Assembly (NCBI GenBank): GCA_030145055.1
Contig: JAQYWK010000002.1
Coordinates: 720,814-784,813, forward strand
DNA: 64,000 nt
Direction: 5' to 3'
DNA from: Desulfovibrio sp.
Lineage (GTDB): Bacteria; Desulfobacterota; Desulfovibrionia; Desulfovibrionales; Desulfovibrionaceae
A model generated the notes under the pieces. That model was not told where the DNA came from and did not search any database. It saw only the letters and a list, made by a program, of their open reading frames with translations. Numbering within the stretch: position 1 is the stretch's first letter; each line of letters opens with the position of its first letter. Positions 41,290-50,225 of this stretch are shown here, one piece after another. The position numbers and the translations under genes are program-made.

Positions 41290-42534
41290 ATGCACACAAT
41301 AAAAATTAAGAAAAAACAATATGCGGTCGGTTTCTGGTGGCAGATTTTGGACGGGAAAGGCGGCAAGAAGCTCGTCATGGAACAGGCTAGAAAAGTAGCA
41401 ACTGACTTTGCTGATCGGGAATACAACTATGTAATTGCCAGAAAACAGCAGTTTGGACTCAGCTCTGACTCTCCGAAACTAAATAGAATACCTTCTTTGG
41501 CGTGCGCTTTGGTGGAACGATCCAGATCTACTTGGATCGGAATGTTCTGCTTAAGTGATGAAGATAATCTCTGGTGGGTCTGCGCTGTCAGCAAAAAGAC
41601 AATTGTTGCTGAAGGTGATCAACTTTTCACTTCCCGTGAAGAAGCTGAAGCTCATTTGAAAAGTTTGAAAGCAATGTCGGACTGGGGAAACCACGAGTTC
41701 ATTTGCGAAACATTCGGAGACAGTCTCAACCACTTTGATGGCCTTATTAAATCGTCTGAACGGATTCAGCCACTCTATCCTCAGGCAAACAATAAAAACC
41801 TTCTTATAGTTATTGCGGCTGTAATTATTACCATTGCCTGCTTCTCTTTTTGGAACGACTACCAGTCCGATCAGCTTGCAGAGCAACAAAGAATTGCAGC
41901 CATTAAGGCGCGTACGGAAGCTGAAAAAAACAAGGCAACCATAAGTTCTGATCCCGGTAAGTATTTCACCATGCCGTGGAACGTTTCCCCGACGCCTCTA
42001 AAATTTGCGGATGCATTTCTAGGGGCAATGCACAACACAGCACCATTTAACAACGGATGGAAACTGGAAACCATTACCCGCAACGACCAAGGTATTTACA
42101 TGGCGTGGTCGCATCAGGATGGTGCGGAATTTACTAACCGTCCAAGTAGCTCATCTTTTGGATCGCGCCCAGATCTGGCTGAGATAACTATCGATTACCC
42201 CAAAGAATTAACCCGCCCCGAACAAACTCTGGCTAATAAATCTGACGCAACAGCACTTCTTTATGAGCTGACTCGTACCCTCGGTGCAAAGTTAAACCTG
42301 ACGTGGAAAGCTCCTGAAATAAAGAAAAACAACAACAAATTACTGAATCAGTCGCTTGATGTCATTGCCCCGTGGATCAAAGGAGAGTGGAAACTTTCCG
42401 GCCTTCCTACTGGCTCTGCAATTTCTGATGTCCTGTTTACTCAGATGGATTCAATCCCCTGTTTAGTGATCTCTGAGATCTCTTTCACTAGAAACCAGTG
42501 TTCTATGGAGGGTCAAATTTATGCCAAATATTAA
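41290..42534 (+). CDS. pilO: Pilus accessory protein PilO (PilO2 family)
   Basis: This 414-aa protein has an N-terminal cytoplasmic actin-like-fold part (HTIKIKKKQYAVGFWWQILD; ACALVERSRSTWIGMFCL), a single transmembrane helix at ~173-193 (NLLIVIAAVIITIACFSFWN) and a periplasmic half with MPWNVSPTPLKFADAF. This matches R64/IncI PilO, an inner-membrane alignment protein. Confidence 0.8.
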   Translation: MHTIKIKKKQYAVGFWWQILDGKGGKKLVMEQARKVATDFADREYNYVIARKQQFGLSSDSPKLNRIPSLACALVERSRSTWIGMFCLSDEDNLWWVCAVSKKTIVAEGDQLFTSREEAEAHLKSLKAMSDWGNHEFICETFGDSLNHFDGLIKSSERIQPLYPQANNKNLLIVIAAVIITIACFSFWNDYQSDQLAEQQRIAAIKARTEAEKNKATISSDPGKYFTMPWNVSPTPLKFADAFLGAMHNTAPFNNGWKLETITRNDQGIYMAWSHQDGAEFTNRPSSSSFGSRPDLAEITIDYPKELTRPEQTLANKSDATALLYELTRTLGAKLNLTWKAPEIKKNNNKLLNQSLDVIAPWIKGEWKLSGLPTGSAISDVLFTQMDSIPCLVISEISFTRNQCSMEGQIYAKY

Positions 42535-43321
42535 GAAGTTAAAAGGTAGCCGTTTAGTTTGGATCTGCGTCTTCATATTGATAGCCGTCATAGCCGGTGT
42601 AGCAGCCGTCTTTTTCAACGGCGCGAGAATGCAAGCTGACACAACGGTCCATCCGGAACTTGTGCTTTTCAATGCCTCGCAATCTAACATGACCAATTTT
42701 AATACGAATAATACCAGAGTATTAATCCCAATTTCAAACGCGACTCTATGGACCACAATATCTATAGGAAATTCAACTAACAGCACGGACACGATTTCTA
42801 TGCCCGTCTTTGAATCACCTTCAAATGGAACGACTGAAATACCTATTCAGCAGTTAGAAACAAAAACAGATCTAAGTACTGGTAATTTGAGAAGTAATTC
42901 AACAGAATATTTAACCAATAAGCCAATCAAAGAGAGTAATAAAAGCGAGCTTTCTGAAACGAATATTACACCCCTAAGCTATTTCACCTCACTGAGATCT
43001 GATCTTGAATTGTTGAAGCTTCAAGTTTCAATAGCAGAGCAGAACCAAAAACTGATCAAGCTTCATACTCCTGATCCTGCTGTGATTAAGGCTATTCAGC
43101 AAAAACCAGCCAAGAAGAAACAATACCGTCCTGTGTGGCCGAAAATAGTTTCTATCCAAGGAGTGGACGGAAGACTTTCTGCGACCATTTCGAGTTCTGC
43201 CGGAGTCCAGACAGTGAAAACCGGAAGTAATGCCGGCCCCGGTAAAGTTGCTTCAATAACTCCATCAACTGTTCTGATCCGTTTCAACGGCAAGAACGTT
43301 CCCTTGAAATTCAAGGAGTAA
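42521..43321 (+). CDS. pilP: Pilus accessory protein PilP
   Basis: This 266-aa protein has a transmembrane helix (LVWICVFILIAVIAGVAAVF), a long Asn/Ser/Thr-rich low-complexity linker (~45-150), a short coiled coil, and a compact C-terminal beta domain (PKIVSIQGVDGRLSATI and SAGVQTVKTGS), the hallmark of type IV pilus PilP. It links the inner-membrane complex to the secretin. The start overlaps pilO by 14 nt. Confidence 0.78.
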   Translation: MPNIKKLKGSRLVWICVFILIAVIAGVAAVFFNGARMQADTTVHPELVLFNASQSNMTNFNTNNTRVLIPISNATLWTTISIGNSTNSTDTISMPVFESPSNGTTEIPIQQLETKTDLSTGNLRSNSTEYLTNKPIKESNKSELSETNITPLSYFTSLRSDLELLKLQVSIAEQNQKLIKLHTPDPAVIKAIQQKPAKKKQYRPVWPKIVSIQGVDGRLSATISSSAGVQTVKTGSNAGPGKVASITPSTVLIRFNGKNVPLKFKE

Positions 43322-43324
43322 ATC

Positions 43325-44929
43325 ATGACTAACAACGAAATTCCAAAAGAACTTCAAGAGCGAGTGCTGCTTCTAAATGACATCATCTACATCTCAGCGG
43401 AGGTGGCAGACGATGCAGTTTTGATGTCTTTCCTGAGCTATGCGGCACGCAAAGGTTTCAAGGAAACAAAAAGACTTGAAGCTGAAGAGTTCCAGAAATT
43501 GCGCAAGAAAAATATAACCAAAGCTGAAACCAAGAGTGACATTCAAGATCTTGCTGTTCAGATTATTGCTGATGCCTACGACCAAGGTGCATCTGATATT
43601 CACATCGGCGATTACGGCCCGTTTGCCTCCATCCAGTTTAGAAAACTGGGCATGTTGCAGAACTACAAGCAGCTCATGGGAGAAATTGGCAGGAAAGTAA
43701 TCGTTGCAATGTATCAAACCATGTCCAACAGCGCAGACACCACCTTTGTCGCGAAAGAAAGGCAGGACGGAAGGATCGTAAGCAACGACTTTCTTCCGGC
43801 GGACGTGCATTCAATTCGTATTCATACGGAACCGCTCGACTGCTCAATGGCGGAAAATGGGACTGGAACTTTCATGGCGCTGCGCCTTCTTTACGATCGC
43901 ACAACGGCTAAAGGTAATTTGCAGGATAGATTGAAAACTCTTGGGTTCTCCGAGCGTCATATCCGCAGGTTTCAGTTTCTCACCCAGCGTTCCGGACTGA
44001 CTCTTCTTTCAGGTCCGACCGGACACGGTAAAAGTACACTGCTCAAACATATCATGGAGTGCATGGCCGAGGATAATCCGGAAAAAAACTTCCTCGCCAT
44101 TGAAGACCCACCGGAATACCCGCTTGAAAGGGTAAAGCAGGTTCGGGTCAATACTAACGACCAAGATGATAATCGTGGCTCGGCATACCGCAACGCTATT
44201 GCAGGAGCCATGCGCTCTGACCCTGACACCATTATGATCGGTGAAGTCCGTTATCCTGAAGCGGCTTCTGCTGCTCTTGATGCCGCCCAAACAGGACACG
44301 GAGTCTGGACAACAGTTCATGCAAACTCTGCGTTAGGAATCATTCAAAGAATGGTTTCTCTGCTCCGTGCTGCTCAATATCCAGATCCTCTTGAATACCT
44401 TTGTGACCACACAGTTCTTTCCGGCCTTCATCATCAAAGGCTTGTGCCGGTACTTTGCCCGAACTGCAAGATGCCGCTTAAGGATATAACCAAACTTCCA
44501 ACTAACAATGAGTTGCGCCGCAAATCACTACCTGAAGCCGTGCTCAATCGCCTTTTCAGAGCGGTTAACAATATGGAAAACGTCAACATCAGGGGTGAAG
44601 GGTGTAAGCAATGTTCAGGCGTTGGAATTATCGGACAGACCGTAGCATCTGAAATAGTAACCACCGACCATGTGATTCTGAAAGCTGTACGTGCCGGCAA
44701 TATGGAAGCAGCTCATAAACATTGGAGACATGAGCAAAACGGCCAGACCTTTGTCAGCCATGCCATTGACCTGATTGAAGACGGATTGATTGATCCTTAT
44801 CTGACAGAGCGCAGACTTGGTGTGCCATTAAACTATGCCAAGGCTTTCGATGATTTCAATCTTTCATCTTCCGATCTGGATGAACTAGCCGGTGCAAAAA
44901 ATGTGGAGGCTCCTCATGGTGCTTCCTGA
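43325..44929 (+). CDS. pilQ: Type IV pilus extension ATPase PilQ (PilB/GspE family)
   Basis: This 534-aa hexameric motor drives pilin polymerisation. Signatures are ASDIHIGDYGPFASIQFRK, Walker A GPTGHGKST, the Asp box LAIEDPPEYPLE, Walker B SDPDTIMIGEVRYPEA, and the His box GHGVWTTVHANSA. A four-Cys zinc site (CPNCK...CKQCSG) is at the end of the ATPase domain. In IncI nomenclature this is PilQ; it is not the secretin of the same name. Confidence 0.92.
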   Translation: MTNNEIPKELQERVLLLNDIIYISAEVADDAVLMSFLSYAARKGFKETKRLEAEEFQKLRKKNITKAETKSDIQDLAVQIIADAYDQGASDIHIGDYGPFASIQFRKLGMLQNYKQLMGEIGRKVIVAMYQTMSNSADTTFVAKERQDGRIVSNDFLPADVHSIRIHTEPLDCSMAENGTGTFMALRLLYDRTTAKGNLQDRLKTLGFSERHIRRFQFLTQRSGLTLLSGPTGHGKSTLLKHIMECMAEDNPEKNFLAIEDPPEYPLERVKQVRVNTNDQDDNRGSAYRNAIAGAMRSDPDTIMIGEVRYPEAASAALDAAQTGHGVWTTVHANSALGIIQRMVSLLRAAQYPDPLEYLCDHTVLSGLHHQRLVPVLCPNCKMPLKDITKLPTNNELRRKSLPEAVLNRLFRAVNNMENVNIRGEGCKQCSGVGIIGQTVASEIVTTDHVILKAVRAGNMEAAHKHWRHEQNGQTFVSHAIDLIEDGLIDPYLTERRLGVPLNYAKAFDDFNLSSSDLDELAGAKNVEAPHGAS

Positions 44930-45983
44930 AATTAATGAAATATTGGCTAAGGTTTTCTTTAACCATAAAGAACGGATTCGTATTTATCGAAAACTTTCTG
45001 CAATGACCAGACATGGTGTTAGTGTTGCGGAAAGTCTGCTCTATCTCGAAAAAAGATATGCGAAAAATTACAGTCCGCTAACTCCCGTTCTTACGGAAGT
45101 TTCAGCGCGAATAAATTCAGGAAGTAAGCTTCATGAAGCTCTACAAGGATTCATTCCCGCAGAAGAATCAATGCTGATTCAAAGCGGAGTAAATTCCGGT
45201 AAACTTTGTGAATCTCTGGAACTCTCAGTAAAATTAATCAAGTCCCGATTAAAAATTATAAACAGCGTGTGGAAGGCTCTCAGTTATCCATGTCTTTTGA
45301 TTTGTGCGCTCATTACGCTTCTGATTGTGCTTTCAAGATACGTCATGCCCCGACTTACCGAGATTTCAGATCCGGCATTTTGGCAAGGCAGCGCACAAAC
45401 TCTTTATCAAGTTACGCGATTCATAGATTCCACAGCGGGAACTCTGTTTCTTGCCGGATTAATTCTCTCATTCCTTATCTCGCTGGCGACTCTCAAAATA
45501 TGGACAGGAAAAATACGCGTCCGTTTTGACAATGTACCGCCATGGTCTTTTTACCGTCTTATCACCGGCAGTCTCTGGCTCTTCACCCTTTCTACCATGA
45601 TGGAATCAGGCATTCAGCTGTCACAATCTATGAACGACATGCTCGCTACTCCAGGCTCAAGCCCATGGCTGAAAGAGAGAATACATTCAGTCAAAGCCCA
45701 GCTCAATCTGGGTAAAGGACTTGGACAGGCTCTGGATGACTCAGGATACCAGTTTCCCTCCAGAACAATCATTGAAGACCTGCGGGTCTATTCAAAGCTT
45801 CCGGGCTTTGACAGCCAACTAAAACTCATTGCCGAGGAATGGCTGGATGAGGGCATGGAAACAATCAAGGTTCAAGCCAAAGTCATAAACATGGCGTGCA
45901 TAATCGGCATCATTTTTATGATTTCCAACATCGTTCTCGCAATGACTTCCCTCCAACAACAACTCGGACAAAACATTCTTTAA
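44916..45983 (+). CDS. pilR: Inner-membrane platform protein PilR (GspF/PilC family)
   Basis: This 355-aa polytopic protein couples the ATPase to pilin assembly. Two cytoplasmic GspF-like domains (RKLSAMTRHGVSVAESLLYL; TLSTMMESGIQLSQSMNDM) are separated by membrane helices (LLICALITLLIVLSRYVM), and a final helix is at the C-terminus. ATG 44916 with GGAGG is preferred; it overlaps pilQ by 14 nt. Confidence 0.9.
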   Translation: MVLPEINEILAKVFFNHKERIRIYRKLSAMTRHGVSVAESLLYLEKRYAKNYSPLTPVLTEVSARINSGSKLHEALQGFIPAEESMLIQSGVNSGKLCESLELSVKLIKSRLKIINSVWKALSYPCLLICALITLLIVLSRYVMPRLTEISDPAFWQGSAQTLYQVTRFIDSTAGTLFLAGLILSFLISLATLKIWTGKIRVRFDNVPPWSFYRLITGSLWLFTLSTMMESGIQLSQSMNDMLATPGSSPWLKERIHSVKAQLNLGKGLGQALDDSGYQFPSRTIIEDLRVYSKLPGFDSQLKLIAEEWLDEGMETIKVQAKVINMACIIGIIFMISNIVLAMTSLQQQLGQNIL

Positions 45984-45994
45984 TAGGAGCAATC

Positions 45995-46510
45995 ATGAAT
46001 GATCACAAAACGAGACAAAGAGCTCTTAGAAAAAAGGAGTTGGAACGGAAGAAATACCTATTAGGGAATGCCTTTTTAACTCTGTCCAACACAAAAGATC
46101 AGACCTTTTCTTCCGAAAACATGCTGACTTTTCTAAATTCAAAAGCCCGCACTCTGAGTGACAAAAAACTTACAGCGGAACTTCACACAGATATAGCCTC
46201 AAACTTCTCATGGGCAAAAGAATCTTGCGAACCAGAACTTATAGAAATGGTCACCGCATTAAAAAAGAAAATTGAAAAACTGGAGTTATCAAGTTCAAAG
46301 AACAGAAATAGCCTGAAGTGTCTTTCTGATGAAAACATATCCGCCAATTCTAGGATCAATGAACTTGTAACAGCGTGGAATAAAACACCAAACATTGCTC
46401 TCAAATTTGAAAAAATTAGAAATTACTTTCTTGGGTTTTTCATATGCTTAGCCATTGATTTTATAGTGACTTTATACATGTTTTTCATGTTCAGAATTAT
46501 CCCTACATAA
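45995..46510 (+). CDS. Coiled-coil, tail-anchored membrane protein in the pilus operon, unknown
   Basis: This 171-aa protein begins after TAGGAG and reads MNDHKTRQRALRKKELERKK. Coiled coil occurs at ~85-110 (ELIEMVTALKKKIEKLELSS), and a C-terminal membrane segment is at ~148-167 (LGFFICLAIDFIVTLYMFFM). No family is recognised. Its place between pilR and the pilin suggests a role in pilus assembly, but it could be an acquired gene. Confidence 0.55.
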   Translation: MNDHKTRQRALRKKELERKKYLLGNAFLTLSNTKDQTFSSENMLTFLNSKARTLSDKKLTAELHTDIASNFSWAKESCEPELIEMVTALKKKIEKLELSSSKNRNSLKCLSDENISANSRINELVTAWNKTPNIALKFEKIRNYFLGFFICLAIDFIVTLYMFFMFRIIPT

Positions 46511-46549
46511 TAATAACATCCCAAAAAACAAACTACGAGGATAGCAATC

Positions 46550-47029
46550 ATGACTTTATTTGAAACACTTGGCTCACTTCTTATAGCTTTAATCGTTTTT
46601 GGAGGATCAGCCTATATGATCTCTAAATCGATGGACAACGACAAAATATCAACGGCTGAACAGAACCTCTCGACCTTCCGGCTCGATTTAAAACAGCTTT
46701 ATGCAGGTGAACCAGACTTCACAGATATTACAACTGACATTGCCGTTAAAAATAAGATTGTACCTGACAGCATGCTGAAAAGTAGCGGCGAAATCCGCAA
46801 TGCATGGAACGGAGCCGTAACCGTAGCGGAAGGAACAGACGCCACAACATTCACGATTACACATAACAAAGTCCCTGAATATGCCTGCGTGAAACTGGCC
46901 ACATTTCAAGCCGGATCATGGGAAACCATCACTGTAAACGGGGTTGAAATCGACCAAGCAAGTGGAATGGTTGCGGCCATAACGAATCAGCTTGCCACTG
47001 AGAATATCATCGTTTTCACCTCCAACTAG
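46550..47029 (+). CDS. pilS: Major type IVb pilin (PilS) encoded without a leader peptide
   Basis: This 159-aa pilin has the hydrophobic N-terminal helix MTLFETLGSLLIALIVFGGS with the Glu at position 5 and a globular domain like PilS/TcpA pilins. Unusually, the frame starts exactly at the mature N-terminus: there is no leader and no Gly before the cleavage site. Upstream in-frame codons have no standard start before a TAA at 46514. GAGGATAG lies before the ATG. Mature TcpA also begins MTLLEV, so this gene may encode a pre-processed pilin. Confidence 0.82.
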   Translation: MTLFETLGSLLIALIVFGGSAYMISKSMDNDKISTAEQNLSTFRLDLKQLYAGEPDFTDITTDIAVKNKIVPDSMLKSSGEIRNAWNGAVTVAEGTDATTFTITHNKVPEYACVKLATFQAGSWETITVNGVEIDQASGMVAAITNQLATENIIVFTSN

Positions 47030-47041
47030 AAGAGGCTTTAA

Positions 47042-48028
47042 ATGGTTCTTAAAAGTGTATCATTCACAGATTTGATTCTTCATGAAAGCGGCGAAGCTTT
47101 CATGAAGGGATGTAATAATTGTGACCAGAAGCTTGTTCCTTGTGAGGAAGACACCAAAAAGGAAATTGAAGCTCTCCACGCAGAAGTTCTCAAAGTTCAT
47201 ACTGAAACGGGAAGACATACTTTCAGAGTTAAGTACGAAGATATCGGCTACAGAGTTGCGCTCTATGAGGGTGTTGTCTGGGGCAGCGGGAAAGTTTTCT
47301 TCCTGCGCAGAATTCAGGAAAACGTTTCAGACTTCACGGAGTTGGGATTGCCCGAAGCTCTTTCAGAATGGCTTCTGAGTGCAAAGCAGACTAAAGGATT
47401 GATCCTTTTTACCGGAGCACAGGCGTCTGGAAAAACCTTCAGCGCGTCATCACTTGTGGCGACACGGCTTTCAACTCTTGGTGGCCATGCCGTTAGCTTT
47501 GAAAACCCGGCAGAAATGCCTTTGGATGGGAAACATGGAGATTTCGGATTCTGCTTTCAGGCCGAAATTGATCATGAAGAAGATCTGGGCGAAGCCATCG
47601 AACGCTCTCACCGTTTCGCTTCTCCTAACATCATCTACATAGGAGAAATCCGCAGCAAACACGCAGCCAGTGAAGCGTTACGCGTCTGCCTCGGCTCCGA
47701 TCAACAAATAGTAGTGGCCACACTGCACGGGTTCGACCTTGTAACCGCTCTTGAAAGACTGGTTACAATGGCCCGCGAAATTGACGGAGATATTGCCAGC
47801 CAAAATCTTGCTCAAGGTCTTCTGGCTGTTGTTCATCAACAGCTAGAGCATGTTGACGGGAAAACGGTTCTTCATGTTCCTCAGTTCCTGCTGGCTCCTT
47901 TTAATGACAATTTCAAAGGACTCCGCGCAAAAATAAAGAACGGTGAACTGGCAGGATTACAGGAAGAAATGCGGGAGCAGAGAAACCGCATTCAATTCGG
48001 AGGGCTTGAAGCATTATGCAAGGATTAG
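47042..48028 (+). CDS. PilT-like pilus retraction-type ATPase
   Basis: This 328-aa second motor ATPase of the pilus operon has Walker A GAQASGKT, VSFENPAEMPLDG (Asp-box position), Walker B IIYIGEIRSKHAASEALRV and the His-box-like IVVATLHGFDLVTALERL. A short Cys pair (CNNCDQKLVPC) is near the N-terminus. It has no GspE N-domain. A retraction role, as for BfpF/PilT, is inferred. Confidence 0.8.
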   Translation: MVLKSVSFTDLILHESGEAFMKGCNNCDQKLVPCEEDTKKEIEALHAEVLKVHTETGRHTFRVKYEDIGYRVALYEGVVWGSGKVFFLRRIQENVSDFTELGLPEALSEWLLSAKQTKGLILFTGAQASGKTFSASSLVATRLSTLGGHAVSFENPAEMPLDGKHGDFGFCFQAEIDHEEDLGEAIERSHRFASPNIIYIGEIRSKHAASEALRVCLGSDQQIVVATLHGFDLVTALERLVTMAREIDGDIASQNLAQGLLAVVHQQLEHVDGKTVLHVPQFLLAPFNDNFKGLRAKIKNGELAGLQEEMREQRNRIQFGGLEALCKD

Positions 48029-48444
48029 CTGTCTTTTTCTGCCTACTCGGAACAATGGCCATGATTAGTCCAGAAATGCCAACCCCGAAAAACTCACCAA
48101 AGGCTGAGTCTATAGCTGTAAATTACGCGATCTACCGCAATGCTGTGAACAACTTTGTGACAAGCAATTCGACCATCACAACAGGTGAAGTTCCCGTTTC
48201 TAATCTATCAATTCCATCCGGTTGGAAACCCATGCGTGCATGGGCCAACCGGATGGATGGCGGAAATTGCTACGTGTGGGGAGCTGTGCAGGGAAACGAG
48301 TCTGAGGAAATCAGGAAGATTTTCATGGGTAGTTTTGCCATCGGAGTTAAACGGAACGGCTTTCTGACCAACGCTCACGGAGCGAATACAGCCCTGCCGA
48401 CGTTCATTCCTGAAAACAGCATCGTCAGTGTCATCACCCAGTAG
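48016..48444 (+). CDS. pilM: Pilus protein PilM (IncI type)
   Basis: This 142-aa protein has an N-terminal hydrophobic anchor (LAVFFCLLGTMAMISPEMP) and the PilM pattern ESIAVNYAIYRNAVNNFVT, then ITTGEVPVSNLSIPSGWKPM and NCYVWGAV. It overlaps the ATPase gene by 13 nt. Its exact role in pilus formation is not known. Confidence 0.78.
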   Translation: MQGLAVFFCLLGTMAMISPEMPTPKNSPKAESIAVNYAIYRNAVNNFVTSNSTITTGEVPVSNLSIPSGWKPMRAWANRMDGGNCYVWGAVQGNESEEIRKIFMGSFAIGVKRNGFLTNAHGANTALPTFIPENSIVSVITQ

Positions 48445-48453
48445 GAGAAAGTT

Positions 48454-49602
48454 ATGAAAGATAATCGTAAAAACAAACAGGCTGGATTCGGACTTATAGA
48501 GGTGTTGGCAGGACTTCTTATTTTCATGCTTATGCTTCCCATGCTTGCCGACATGATGGACCGGGGCATGGAGTCGATCAAACAGCACAGCGTCAGCGAT
48601 CACCTAGCAAGTATCATGGATGCGGCGGCTTCATATACCAAAGAAAATTATGACGGACTGATCACGTCTTCGACCGCAACCGGCGCAACTCAGATCACTA
48701 TGGATCAGCTTCGAACCGGAGAGTTCCTATCTTCCGGCTTTAAGGATCTTAACGGATGGGGGCAAAGGTACGGAATATACGTGCTTGAACCAACCGCAGG
48801 CGACCTGCAAGTTTTGGTGCTGACATACGGAGGCCGAACTTATTCTGACAAAAGCAGAAAATTCAGTTCCGCCATTGTTCCAGCTACAGCCGCCATGGTC
48901 GGTGGCGCAGGTGGTTACATCCCCATCGGTGACCTTCCGGGACAAAGTGCAACCGAACTTAGAGGTTCTTACGGCGGTTGGACAATAAATTTAGCATCAA
49001 CAGATATCCCCATCCCTGCCGCCGGACATATCGGAGGAAGAGCTTTTCTGCGTGAAGAGGATATTGGAAAAGATTTTCTCTATCGCGTTGAAGTTCCCGG
49101 TCATCCTGAGCTGAACGAAATGTCCACCGAACTGGATATGACCGACCACGCCATTGAAGGTGTGAAGGAAATCAAATTTGAAGAGCACACACTTGCAGAT
49201 ATCGACACCACTGGATTTTGCAACGATGCGGATAAAAACGGACGAGTTTTTCTTGATCCGGCAGTAGGTCTTTATGTCTGCCGTAACGGTCAGCCCGAAG
49301 TCATAGCCGACACCGGAAATTCCCAGTTCCTCAAAGGAGCAACCATTGCGGTTGATGGCGAACTAATACCCAAACCTATCTGCCCTACCGGCATCACTTC
49401 CGATCCTCAGATCTTTGTAGCTCCTTCAATTTTTGCTGAAGGTCCGATTTCAAAAGCTATCGTAGCTGTGCAATCGTGGGCCACTGACGTTGGAGACAAC
49501 TGGCAGGTCCATTTACGCATTCGCACAGCCGACACAGGTGATACATGGATAACACCTCCTGCCGGATACGGAAAAGTAATGGTCCTCACAACCTGTAATT
49601 AA
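48454..49602 (+). CDS. pilV: PilV, minor tip pilin/adhesin without shufflon
   Basis: This 382-aa minor pilin has a normal class III leader (KDNRKNKQAG) followed by FGLIEVLAGLLIFML, with Glu at +5. The body carries TDHAIEGVKEIKF and VGLYVCRNGQPEVI, typical of the PilV N-terminal domain, and a C-terminal adhesin-like region (ISKAIVAVQSWATDVGDNW; GYGKVMVLTTC). In R64 the C-terminus is swapped by a shufflon; no inverted segments or shufflon recombinase are present here. Confidence 0.85.
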   Translation: MKDNRKNKQAGFGLIEVLAGLLIFMLMLPMLADMMDRGMESIKQHSVSDHLASIMDAAASYTKENYDGLITSSTATGATQITMDQLRTGEFLSSGFKDLNGWGQRYGIYVLEPTAGDLQVLVLTYGGRTYSDKSRKFSSAIVPATAAMVGGAGGYIPIGDLPGQSATELRGSYGGWTINLASTDIPIPAAGHIGGRAFLREEDIGKDFLYRVEVPGHPELNEMSTELDMTDHAIEGVKEIKFEEHTLADIDTTGFCNDADKNGRVFLDPAVGLYVCRNGQPEVIADTGNSQFLKGATIAVDGELIPKPICPTGITSDPQIFVAPSIFAEGPISKAIVAVQSWATDVGDNWQVHLRIRTADTGDTWITPPAGYGKVMVLTTCN

Positions 49603-49613
49603 GGGAGAAAGTC

Positions 49614-50216
49614 ATGAGATTCACACATAATATTAAATCTAAATATCTTTTTCTTTTCTTGTTCCTTCTCTTTGCCTCCGTGCATTCATCCGCAATAGCG
49701 GGAGACGCAACAAGCTTTGATCCGACAAGTGTCGCAGTTGAACCAAAAGCAATCAGCGGAGTCCCAATTGGCGGCGTAATTCCATGGACATCCGGAACTG
49801 TTCCCGAAGGATTTCTTGAATGTAACGGACAATCCACCTCCGGCTATGCAGACCTTGCGGCAATAGTAGGAAGTACTGTTCCGGATCTTAGAGGAGAATT
49901 TATTCGAGGCTGGGATCACGGCAGAGGTGTTGATGGAGGACGGAGTATTTTAAGTAGCCAGACTGATAGCATGGCAAGTCATACCCACCAAACGACTATA
50001 ACTATTTATGGAAGTGTCAACTTCGACAAGAAATATGCGAATAATCCCGATCAATCATTATCTGCAGGAGGACTTATAACCGGTCCAAATTACGCTGGTC
50101 GTACACAGTCTGTTCCTTTCTCTGGCTCAGGAACAGGAACATCTACTTCAGCTGGAAGTGGATCAGACACCCGACCTCGCAACGTATCCATGATGTACAT
50201 CATCAAGGCTGAGTAG
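49614..50216 (+). CDS. Secreted phage-tail-collar-domain protein next to PilV
   Basis: This 200-aa protein has a signal peptide (residues ~1-29, YLFLFLFLLFASVHSSAIAG) and a tail-collar domain: VPIGGVIPWTSGTVPEGFLE, CNGQSTSGYADLAAIVG, VPDLRGEFIRGWDHGRGVDG and a C-terminal RPRNVSMMYIIKAE. Tail-collar domains normally occur in phage fibres. Here the protein is exported and encoded directly after the tip pilin, so it probably serves as a separate adhesin for recipient or surface recognition. Confidence 0.72.
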   Translation: MRFTHNIKSKYLFLFLFLLFASVHSSAIAGDATSFDPTSVAVEPKAISGVPIGGVIPWTSGTVPEGFLECNGQSTSGYADLAAIVGSTVPDLRGEFIRGWDHGRGVDGGRSILSSQTDSMASHTHQTTITIYGSVNFDKKYANNPDQSLSAGGLITGPNYAGRTQSVPFSGSGTGTSTSAGSGSDTRPRNVSMMYIIKAE

Positions 50217-50225
50217 GAATCAACA

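Noticed and set aside
42595..42980. Low-complexity Asn/Ser/Thr region as a possible frameshift or junk insertion in pilP
   Set aside because: The frame is open through it, and the flanking membrane helix and PilP domain are both normal; linkers of this type are expected.
48454..49602. Possible shufflon in the pilV 3' region
   Set aside because: No inverted repeats or alternative reverse-strand C-termini are seen next to pilV, and no shufflon recombinase lies nearby.
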